A DNA stretch of 64,000 nt from Atopsyche davidsoni (Eukaryota; Arthropoda; Insecta; Trichoptera; Hydrobiosidae): positions 11,904,001 through 11,968,000 of the forward strand of contig JAILWY010000012.1 of assembly GCA_022113835.1 (NCBI GenBank), in the 5' to 3' direction. This document shows, piece by piece, positions 54,290 through 64,000 of this stretch. The notes beneath the pieces were generated by a model. It saw only the letters and a program-made list of their open reading frames with translations. It made no database searches and had not been told where the DNA came from. Numbering within the stretch: the first letter of the stretch is position 1; the number at the start of each line of letters is the position of its first letter. The translations under genes and the position numbers were made by a program.

Positions 54290-54480
54290 ATTAAGCGAAG
54301 AATATCCGTAGAAATAAGCAGGTGTCTTTTTTCAGAGTGTCCAGAACCCTCGAGGGTTCCATGTCCCGGGAACTTCTCGGGTATTATCATAAAGGTAATT
54401 GAAAAAAAGTAAACGGTCGGCGTCTACTCGGGTGTAATGTTTCTTTTGGAAGAATTCATTTCAAAGGTAAACAGTGTCCC
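54290..54480. promoter_or_regulatory. Small GC-rich island
   Basis: Contains CCAGAACCCTCGAGGGTTCC, in which AACCCTCGAGGGTT is a 14-bp perfect palindrome, and CCCGGGAACTTCTCGGG. Candidate regulatory element. Confidence 0.3.
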
Positions 54481-55009
54481 GTATTGCGGGAACCTCATAT
54501 CTCCGACACAAGTGGGGAATGTATCTCATTACAATTGCTTTCACACACGCCTTCCTTGATGTTGTTCACTCAATCATTAAAAAAAATATTGCCCGCGTAA
54601 CAAAATTACAAAACAATGCAGATAAGGGTTGTACAATGATAACATTAATATGTTTCCTTGTGCTTTTATAATAATAATTAATAAATGGCTTCATTAGATT
54701 AGATGAGTATTATTTAAATCACAGGTAGTCTTATTTATCAAGATTTTAAGTAAATATGACTGATTATTGGATTCGACTGATTGTTTTTTTTACTTGTTGG
54801 TAATGAAGTAATATTTATGATATCATTGATACCATTTAAAATACAAATAATAGTACTCAATTTAATAAACCATAAATGAGAAAAAAAATCTTAAATATAT
54901 GAAGAAATTGTTTGTTTTCAAATAGAGCATGCTTTGATATATATTTTTAAAAAAATAAATTGTGATTATGGTTTAAATGCACCTATTTTCATAATACTCG
55001 CATCTCTTC

Positions 55010-55250
55010 CTGAAAAATTTTCGACCTCGCAGGGGTAAGAACCAAATTGAAAGACAATTGCCGGGCTGCAGCACCTGCACTCGCATTAGAAAGGGGATTC
55101 CCGACCTGCGCCGGGGTTCCTATATCCGGAATACATTCACGGCGTAATTTGAGTTTTTGTGTTGCCCACGCGGGGGCGGGTACTCCCCGGTAATGAGATG
55201 TAAACACGTCAAAGGACCGACCCCGGCCATATAATGATGGCGTCTTTTTA
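55010..55250. promoter_or_regulatory. GC-rich island
   Basis: Contains TTGCCGGGCTGCAGCACC, GACCTGCGCCGGGGTTCC, CCCACGCGGGGGCGGG and CCCCGGTAATGAGATGTAAA. No supported exon on either strand. Confidence 0.35.
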
Positions 55251-57536
55251 TTCTTTGTTGAAATGCAACACGATCTTATACGCGTTCAATTCGTAATGTC
55301 TTTTTCTGTTTTTGTATGACGCAAAGACTCTAAGACAGAATAAAGAATAGTGATAAAACACTTTCATGAGTACCCAAAAATTTTGTGATCCGTTTACTTA
55401 AAATCATCGAGAAAAAGAATCATAATTAGCGAAAAGAAATAACTAAAAATAATTTTAAAATAAAAAAAACAACCATGTCGATTAAACATGCATATCTTCA
55501 AAATTGCTGATTAAACTCAAATCAAAGAATATTCGATTCGGAGATAAGTTGAAATTACTTCTGAAATGTATTCATTGGTTTAACTGTACTAATATAAAAA
55601 GTTTCTCGAACGTCAAGTTGGAATCTGTAGAATTATTTATTTACGAAAATATTGAAAATTTCTCTCGCTGTCAAACTTAAAGCATTGCTTTAAAGTTATT
55701 CTTTTGAGATATAATGATATCGAAAAAACTCATCTGTGATTTATTGTGTCAAGTTCGAAAATTATTTTGCCTTTTGAAATGCTTTTCATTTGATGTAAAA
55801 AAATGCAATATGAAGATCAATCTTAGCATCTATTAAAAACTTTAAGTTTTCAAAAAACTTATATTAATAACTGGAAAGAACTTGTCTCATGTTGAACAAT
55901 GTTTTGTGCTTACAACAGATTTTTTCCATAAAATTAAAATAAGCTTCAATTTTATGTATATATATATATATATAACAGAATCATCATAAAATTTGTAAGC
56001 ATGTAACCGTTTTTTAAATACTAAAATAAAGTTATTATAGATACTGTTACTAAATATTATTTTTTTATGTTTTTTCTGATCTGGTCTGTGATGTGTGTAA
56101 ATACACTGACTCAGGATATTACGACATAAATTTGAGTTCTATTTCCTAGAACACGTATTGCTAAATCAGCTAGTTGAATGAAATATTATAACGTAAATAA
56201 TGAGCGGAAAAACAAATGCTTCCACACATAATTAAAAAACGATATATTTATAAAAAAAATATTTTTACTCCTTTCGTAACAACTCAATTATTCTTCACTT
56301 AACAACAGGAAAATATTTTACGGCATGTAATTAAGAGACAAGTTAATAATTGTACATTACCCTATTGCTGCTAAAAATTAATTATTTCAAATAAATTTAT
56401 CCCGCACCTACATAACGACCTGACGTTAAATCAAGCCACAATATCGTTAAATTGTATGTTACTCCATTTATACACGCACTTTGTCATCTTTATTGCACTG
56501 GATACAATAAAGATAAAGCGGCAAGTCTTCAAAACTCCTAAAACAGTTCCTACTCACTTACTGTACTATACTGTCATTTATTAAAAGTATACAATTTATT
56601 TAACGATTTTACAATTGAAATGGTAGACATAACCGGTTTTTTTTATGAAATGAAATATATGTCTTAAAAAAATGAAAAGTAGTGAGTAAAATTTTTTTTA
56701 TGATCATAAAACATGTAATGCCAAGCATCAATGATGATGTATCATCAAATAAATTGAGTAAAGCTCAAATGATAGTACAAATGCGTATTGATTTGAATTT
56801 ATCATTTTATGAATCTAGTCAGTTTGGATAGTCCATTTCGAACAATATTGGATTACTGTAAAAAAATACAATATTTATTTTTGAAAAGCAATAAAAGTGC
56901 GATAATAGTAACAGTACTCCAAAACATAGAAGGAAACATGAAGGTTTTTTAGTATTCTAAAAGCACCCATGCTTATTTGATAACCAGCGTCAATTTATAC
57001 AGTTCCCTGAAATACAATAGCTCGTCTCGAATTACTCGCACGATGATAATGTGAGATAAAAACGCGACATGCTCACATGGTAAATAATAAGCGGCGATGA
57101 CAGGTCGGACGCGTGGGCCGGACCAGAGGCTGCTGCACCCCCTCAGCAAGTGTAGGGAAGTGAGGGTTACAATATTGTGAACTATTAAAAGATTCAACTG
57201 TAATACTCAAAAGTATACAATTTTTAATTACAATAAAAAATAATAGAGCACGATAGAAATGCGATATTATCAAAACACTTGTTACAATAACACGTTCACA
57301 GCAAGATAAGCAGAAAAAAACCACTGAAAAGCTTGCCAGCATGCACATACATAATCTCGATTTTATACTCCTAGTCATGCATGCGTTTGGATATGTTTCA
57401 GTATATATTTTTTATTCGCTTTAATACCTTTCCTGATTTTATAAATGATTGATGTTAACAAAATTTACTTCGCAAACAGCAAATAAGATGATTAAATAAA
57501 GCTTGCTTAAGCAATTTAGCTACGCGATTCGTTGTA
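55251..57536. other. AT-rich spacer
   Basis: About 2.3 kb, with a TA microsatellite at 55957-55974. A GC-richer patch near 57090-57165 carries GACAGGTCGGACGCGTGGGC. No gene visible. Confidence 0.4.
55957..55974. repeat. (TA)n microsatellite
   Basis: An uninterrupted TA dinucleotide run of 18 bp. Confidence 0.95.
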
Positions 57537-57672
57537 TCATTTGTCCGAAAGAGCCGCGGAATATCCAAAGCGAGATTGATCTCGGAGCGGAGAGATGTTG
57601 CGCCCTGCGAAGGAGACGGGGGAGTTGCAGGGAAGGGGAGAACGATTACTCACGGTGACGGACACCTCCGCC
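57537..57672 (-). other. Candidate minus-strand terminal exon or 19-nt microexon
   Basis: On the minus strand TTCTGTTTCAG is a good acceptor ending just before 57672. With a one-base lead the frame reads AEVSVTVSNRSPLPCN and on for 44 codons to TGA (57539-57537). Alternatively a perfect donor, CACC then GTGAGT, ends the exon after only 19 nt (57672-57654). A second pyrimidine-rich acceptor, TCTCCTTCGCAG, follows some 45 nt further on. AEVSVTV resembles the last strand of an Ig or FN3 domain, but that is thin. The block is GC-rich, so it may be purely regulatory. Confidence 0.25.
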
Positions 57673-58920
57673 CTGAAACAGAACGGTGCGAGAGCAAAGA
57701 CAATAATCTACATTTAAATATTTTACTGTAATTAAAGTTAAGACGACTGGACGTAAGCGTCTAAATTAAAGAGTAATTTACTGTGTGTAATACAAAATGT
57801 ATAGTGGGTGTCGTCAAACATGTTCTGGGCCATTACAAAATATTTAAGGCCTCCTGCGAAATTAACGAGACTGAAAACGTGAAATATTTGCTTCACAAAT
57901 AAACAGAAATAATGTCTTTAAATACCGCTTCTGCCTTGAATTTATAATAGAATTAGTTCTCAAAGGGAGCCCTTAATTGATACAACAATTTATCACTAGG
58001 CTTTCGTGTAAATAATTTAATTTTAAAACAGATTTTTTCATGCGAGAATATATTAAAGCTATAGTTATTTTCACAAAGTGTATCTGTTTTCTATGACAAT
58101 CATTTTTTTAGTCTCATCTTGAGATTGAATTTAATGACATGACATATTTTACATTTGTGATTTGAAAGATATGACACGGTACTATAAAGTTGACTCTAAT
58201 TTGATCATGTTGACCATTAATCAATGTTTTTAGCCAAAAAAAAAAACGTGCAGGAAAAATAGTAATAAATTTAATATAAACTTGAAAATGTTTTCTAAGC
58301 AACCCAGTTAAAAATGAATATTGTAAAAAGCAGTTTTTTACTATTTTATTTGTTAGTTTACGATCAGCACTCAATTTTCATCAAGTAAAAAAAATCAATT
58401 AACTTGATTTATACATCTATACTTAAATTATAATTGCCTGTTAACGAAAACGGAGACCCGGGGATTCATTACACTATTTTCCCCTTAGAAAACAACAAAA
58501 ACTGGCTCAGCATGAGTATATGCTCAGTGAAATGGTCGCCAACCTCCTCTGAGGAGAGTCACTCGATGAAAAATATGAAGCAGACGAAAAGTACACGTTT
58601 TATCGTTAAACAAAAGCAAAAATAAATGCAATTATAAAATTTATATTTTCTTTGCGCCGTGTTTTTAAGTTTAATTATAGTAAAACTCAGGCTCTTTGAA
58701 GACTGAGAAGAAACTTTTGTTTGGTATATTTGGTTTGGACTCGGTTTAGTTTGTCGCGAGATAATTCTACGCTAAAAGTGATCCATAGCCTCGCTGTGTC
58801 GTCTTAATTCCACGGCGCTCTTTGCACTGCAAAAACTAAAAAAATAATAAACTTTATACCGCACAGCTCGCTCAGACAGAATGCAAAAAAAACAAAAATT
58901 AATCACGATAAGATAGCGCG

Positions 58921-58928
58921 TGACGTCA
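58921..58928. promoter_or_regulatory. Perfect CRE octamer
   Basis: TGACGTCA within GCGCGTGACGTCAACATC, in a small GC-richer patch. Confidence 0.45.
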
Positions 58929-59359
58929 ACATCTTCGTGGTTTGTCTCACAATAAAAACCAAAACGGCGATGTAGTCTTTATGATTTGCAATATACATCT
59001 TGTTGGGTATTAAATATATAAAAAAACTACTTAGAAATTTTAACAAAGAATCTGCTGATAAAATTGAGCACGTGAAACTTGTGCTTTTAATTTAAGTATG
59101 CTGAGGCAAAACTTGTTATCAAAAGACATAACTGCAGTTGAAACTATTTTATAGTTTTTGGTATTTTTTTACTGCGTATATTATATATAAGCATTTAAGT
59201 GTGGTAAAATATGTTGAAAACTTCTGAAGTAAAGTATGGGTTCCTGTTGAAGTAGAAAGCTACAGAAAATAGCGGAGATATAGTAGTAATAAAAGTTCAG
59301 CAAGATGAATCACGGGTGTATTTTATAAACGCTGCATTTAATATTATATTATGATTATT

Positions 59360-59376
59360 AAAAAAAAAAAAAAAAA
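59360..59376. repeat. Poly(A) tract
   Basis: A run of 17 A. No retroposed gene body is recognisable upstream. Confidence 0.9.
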
Positions 59377-59619
59377 GTGATAGCAAAAAAACATCTTGTA
59401 ACTAACACCTGTTTATTTTTTATAAAAAGTGATGGTTTTGTATTTTTTATTAATTGCAATAAAAAATTGATATACGCAATAATATTCAATTTCCTGTAAC
59501 AGTACGCAAAAAATTTGTTTGTATTTTTTTATAGGATAAGAACAAAGGCAAGCTTATTAATATAACTTCAAGAAACATCTCGAAAATACGTCTTTTTGTT
59601 TGAAAATATTTTTTCAAGC

Positions 59620-59860
59620 CAATGCGCTGCCCCTGGCTGAGGCCCCGCGGGCAGCCCCGTCACGCGCCTTCCCCGGGGCATCCCAACTATCACATTTCAT
59701 CAAACTTACAGTGACAAATTTTCTTTTTGGGAAACAAAACGTCACATAACGTCTGCTCGAGCCGCGTCTCCTCGCCGGGAAGTTATCTTTGACTTCATCA
59801 GGAGACTCCGCGTGTGCGGGGAATGCTTAGCAGCGGTAAGGTGGAATATATGAACCCTGC
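59620..59860. promoter_or_regulatory. GC-rich island
   Basis: Contains GCGCTGCCCCTGGCTGAGGC, CCCGCGGGCAGCCCC, TTCCCCGGGGCATCCC and CCGCGTGTGCGGGGAATGC. Minus-strand frames are open across it and end at a GTAAGT, but a matching acceptor is not clear. Candidate regulatory element. Confidence 0.35.
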
Positions 59861-62274
59861 CGCTTTACATTTTAAGTTAAAGAATTATTCAATACCATGC
59901 TCTTGAAGAGCATCGTAGAATCATGTCTACTTACAGAGCAGATAAAACTGATGTGATTGATACAACTGAGCTTCAAGAAATTTATTCCTACATAAATATA
60001 TATACTTTATTTATAAAACCACGAATACCACATTGTATGTTAAGTTTAAGGTATGAGTATGCTAGAGTTGTGTGGTTTACATACTAGAAAAAAGTACTCA
60101 TTTGATCTAGCAGAGTATGATGTGTAAATCATATAATTTATGAAATATTTTGTAAAATAAGCCATAATTAGACTTATTCAGAGTTTTTTCTAACTCAAGG
60201 TTCATATCAAGTATTTGGTCATTATAATAAACTTTTTGGGTATCCTTAATAGATCTTTGAGAATAGTTTTAGACAATAACTAATTTAATTACGCAAAAGA
60301 AATATAATATTAATTAATAAGTGTTTAATTTTATTGATAAATCATGTTTTGTTATCTAACAGCAACATTGTGTTTATTTTTGGATTTAAATATCGTTTTC
60401 CTGAAATTAAGCATAATAAAATCAATAAATTATATTTTATAAAAGTGAAATTATTCTTAGTATTCTAAATTTCTTTTAAAAGTAGACGATTTCAGAAGAC
60501 GGCAAAAGTGTAATTTTTTTAAGCATTGTTAGGAATCACTTGATCTGTATTGCTGTTAAATAATAGAATTATATTTGTATTCATTGAGTACTAAAAAAAA
60601 AACCAATTAGCTTAAATACATAATTGAAATATATCTGGTTTTGCACAAACGTAACAAAAGCGTTTTAACAAAACTCAGAACATTTAATTGTTTTTACATT
60701 AAAAATTAAAAGTGCCTATTTAATATTCAAATTTGTAATTGAAAATATGCAAAACTTAATTTGTGCGACACATAAATATTGAAATGTATGTTTTATGTGA
60801 AGTATTACTTGAATAAAATTAATGTACAGCCTGCAAAGGTTAAATATTTTGACATAACAAAACTTAGACAAAGATTTTGTATATTTAAATACTCAAAACT
60901 GAATACTATACAGCCAGATTAAAATTTCATTTTGTTATAACACACAAATATACACACACACACACACACAAATATAACACATATATATGAAATATATTTT
61001 TATTACTACAAAATAATAGAAGCATAGATACATCTTTTCTCTTGCCAGATTATCTAACAAAAGTAAAGCACTTAAGCAAATATCATGCTCAAAGTTTTAA
61101 GAAAAGCTGCGAGGTTATAGAGAAGAATTGATGTCGTGAATGGAGGAGGCCCCAATGTAGGCGTAGGAAGTTATGATTACTCAATCTTGATAAAACCTTT
61201 GAAAAGAGACATTTTCATGGGAGATTGGTGTTAATAATTATAATATTATTTATTTAATATGCATATTTACTCATCTTCAAAATATACACTGAGAATTTAA
61301 AAACTCAACTTATAAATTAGTTTTAAATATCATAAATATTAAAAAAAAATTAAACAGTCTACGCTCTGTGAAAGAAAAACTGGGCAATGCTAGCTTGGTT
61401 TACCAAGCTGTCAAAATTGTCAAAGCAATACCTAATTCTATTCAAATTAGAAATAATGTTAGATTAATCAATAATGAGATCTCCGTTTATCTTTATCAAT
61501 CAAAAGATCTTAAATAGTTTTTCATAAAAATGACACTTCCAATAAATGGAATAACCATATTTCATAGGTTGTAAACTATTTTATCAGTTAAAAAAATATT
61601 TTGGAAATTCATAATTCAAGAGGATACCTGTCAAGCTTGCATTATTTTGTAGGAGAATTTACTTTATACAAGTGATTCCCTGTAAATAAACTAATGTTAA
61701 AATAAAGTTGAGGTGGTTTACAGTGGTACGAGGCGCGTCGCTATTTGTTACGAAGATCACTATCCAAGTTTTATATTCCTATTTTACATGACAAGCTTTC
61801 AGTTCTGTTGCTCTAAAAGTTTAAGCGTGTGTTCTGAAGGTTAAGATTCTTATAAATTTACTTGCCAAAACTATGTAACGTAGTTCCAGACAGCTATATT
61901 TAATCTTAAACTGTGATTTTATTCTAGAAATATATTAACTTTAATACATATTTCTCACCAAATTATTTGTTGTGTTATATTTAAGCCTAAAAAATATAAT
62001 GATTTAATAAAATATTTTACCTATTTAGCTAACACCATTGATACCGTTATCCTTAAAAATTATTATTCTTTAGTTTTATAGAAACATTAAAGCATAAAAA
62101 CGGCACTTGTCATAATATCTCAATGTTCAGTTAAGAATTGAGAAAGTAAGGTAGATACGTAGAATAATGTAATTTAATCAAATAAATTTAAACCAAGCAG
62201 CATATTTTTCAGATTTAGCTGTGCCTACTTATATACACTTGCTTTCTATTCAAGCGAATAAATATTTTCCGAAT
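59861..62274. other. AT-rich spacer
   Basis: About 2.4 kb, with an AC microsatellite at 60952-60970. No gene visible. Confidence 0.4.
60952..60970. repeat. (AC)n microsatellite
   Basis: An uninterrupted AC dinucleotide run of 19 bp. Confidence 0.95.
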
Positions 62275-62640
62275 TCTAGCGTGGCGCATGATACCCGCAA
62301 AAGACAGTCTCTTTCATAGACCGGAGATATTGAAACCGGCTCAGCTTAATACAATAACAGTGTTTTTTGGAATATGAAATGGCTTATTTTTCCCCCATGA
62401 AAGCTCGCCAGGTTAGGAGTTTATCTGCGGACCTCCCCTGACCTCCGGGGCTCTCCCCGCGCGACTGATCGAATTGGAACCTTTCCCCGCCCCTGGGGCA
62501 CAAATAACTTTTATTCGGGATTATCGCGGACGGCTGGGAAAACTCTTTTATTTAAAGTCCAGGGAATAAAGTCGAATCTCGTACAAACTGTTGCTTTGGC
62601 CAAGATAATCGCTCGCCTGCGTGTTTCAGCCTAGTAAAAG
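62275..62640. promoter_or_regulatory. Large GC-rich island with GGGCACAAA
   Basis: Contains GACCTCCCCTGACCTCCGGG, a direct repeat of GACCTCC, then CCCCGCCCCTGGGGCAC with GGGCACAAA at 62496-62504, and ATTCGGGATTATCGCGGACG. Typical of the islands in this desert. Confidence 0.35.
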
Positions 62641-63529
62641 GCTCGAAGTGTGCTTTTTAAAAATAATTAGGTCTTCGGTTTTATGGAATTCGGACATGCT
62701 ACGATTTATGGATAATACTGTTATTTAAATGAACCCAGTCATTATTTTTATTGAATCTCGCCATAGGTTAAGGTTCTAATTAGTTTTTAGTGCTTACTTA
62801 AATAAACTATTTTGCATGTCGTTTATATTCAACATGATCAATATAATAATTTTATAATTATAAGTAAAAATGTTGGCACAAAAAATGGTTGGTAATATTT
62901 AGTATTTGTACGTAAAGTTCACGACTTTATCAATTTTTTGTTAGTTTGTTTGATTAATTTGATTTTAGACTAACAAAAAAACATGTCTTATTTTAAGACA
63001 AATAAAAATATTTTATCATTTATGAATCATTTCGGCTTTAACTTTTTCGTCGCAGGTGATCAAAGCAACTCAATAACAATTAACAACACGACCGATTAGA
63101 CAAGATAAATGGATACACAAACAAGGTGTTATTTTGTACTAATAAATTAAAATGACAATTTAAATCCATGACCGTTTTTTGAGTATTTGACTTTTTTGTA
63201 TTGGTAACGGTTCTGGTGGATAGAAAACAGTAAATTATTTTAAATATAAATATTTGTAGTATATTTATAAAAAAAGTTAACTTTTGAATTTATTACAGGA
63301 ATATTTATTTTACGAGCGAGGGACCCCCAAGCTCATAGAACGGATAATCTAAAATTACGCTTTGGATAAGTAGACATGCAATCTTATTTATAAGTCTTTG
63401 GCATTTGAACTGAAACTGAATATAAACCGGAATCCCATATTCGGCAAGTCACCACCATGAGACATTAAGAAATATTAGAAATGTGTAAAAAAAAACAGAG
63501 GTATATCAACGGAATGTCTTGTGTGCAGT
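62641..63529. other. AT-rich spacer
   Basis: No gene visible. Confidence 0.4.
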
Positions 63530-63720
63530 CAAGTTCTTCCGACCTCGGGGCAAACAGTCAAGATAGAAAACATTAAAATACACACTGGGCGGAATTGTTG
63601 GCAAGTGCAGCCGCGGAATGCTTCCCCGCCGGTCTGGGCGGATTCTTGTCCAACTATTAACAAAGTTTGATATTTATGAACATTTAAGAGGTCTTTCCTT
63701 CCCCCGCAGCACAGAATCGT
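63530..63720. promoter_or_regulatory. GC-rich island
   Basis: Contains GACCTCGGGGCAAACAGTC, AGTGCAGCCGCGGAATGC and TCCCCGCCGGTCTGGGCGG. No exon supported. The window ends about 280 bp later in AT-rich DNA. Confidence 0.3.
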
Positions 63721-64000
63721 TCATTAAGACAATTTCGAGCGTTTATTGCATAAGTACCCAAACACAATAAAAATAGTCTTTAATTTAAAAGTTCCTTTAA
63801 AAATCGTTTCTGTGAACAATTTTCAACATTTGAACTGCGTAACTACACAAGCAAAAAATGTATTCATTGTTTTTTTTATTTGATGTTTTTACGAGTATTT
63901 TAAAACAAGAGTTTTAATTGAATTTTGTTATATCAACAATTTAAGGCATATGTATTCTTAACCACTTAAAACGAATGAAATAATATTAATTTATTAATTA

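Noticed and set aside
59690..59830. Minus-strand open frames ending at a GTAAGT donor
   Set aside because: Two frames are open at once and no acceptor is clear, so this looks like a compositional effect of the island.

Overview
The window is eukaryotic nuclear DNA, AT-rich, with spliced genes, short-to-moderate GT-AG introns and a long gene-poor half. The protein sequences are insect-like. Base composition, intron sizes, a degenerate LINE fragment and a tRNA-headed SINE-like piece would suit a lepidopteran, but the species is an inference and not proven by anything I can see.

Region 1 (1-8.3 kb, + strand) holds the 3' two-thirds of Patronin (CAMSAP family), the protein that caps and protects microtubule minus ends. 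The window opens inside the intron before the first visible exon. Nine coding exons join without a phase conflict into 873 residues: a long Pro/Gln/Ser-rich linker, a charged Ala/Arg/Glu/Lys coiled coil, a low-complexity Ser-rich stretch and a C-terminal CKK domain. The N-terminal CH domain lies upstream of the window.

Region 2 (8.2-12.2 kb) is the Patronin 3' UTR followed by AT-rich intergenic DNA. Region 3 (12.2-17.3 kb, + strand) is a complete Stam gene, the ESCRT-0 partner of Hrs: eleven coding exons, 523 residues, with VHS, UIM, SH3, a helical core and a Pro/Gly/Met-rich tail. One intron contains a near-perfect short hairpin.

Region 4 (17.3-64 kb) is a gene-poor landscape. About thirty GC-rich islands of 100-450 bp stand out against AT-rich spacer DNA, as expected of cis-regulatory or conserved non-coding DNA around a developmental gene. 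Just past Stam, two small minus-strand segments look like the last exons of a convergent gene. If real, much of the desert may be introns of that gene. Two further candidate minus-strand exons lie at 27.9-28.1 and 57.5-57.7 kb. An intact unidentified 113-codon ORF sits at 26.9-27.3 kb on the minus strand. Mobile-element traces are sparse: a LINE reverse-transcriptase relic at 19.3-19.5 kb, a SINE-like piece at 42.6-42.7 kb and possible DNA-transposon debris at 41.3-41.5 kb.

The most striking non-coding structure is a 77-bp inverted repeat at 31.4-31.6 kb with one mismatch and a 9-nt loop. Four perfect TGACGTCA (CREB/ATF) octamers are spread over the desert, two of them inside longer perfect palindromes. 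I see no rRNA, no convincing tRNA and no CRISPR array.
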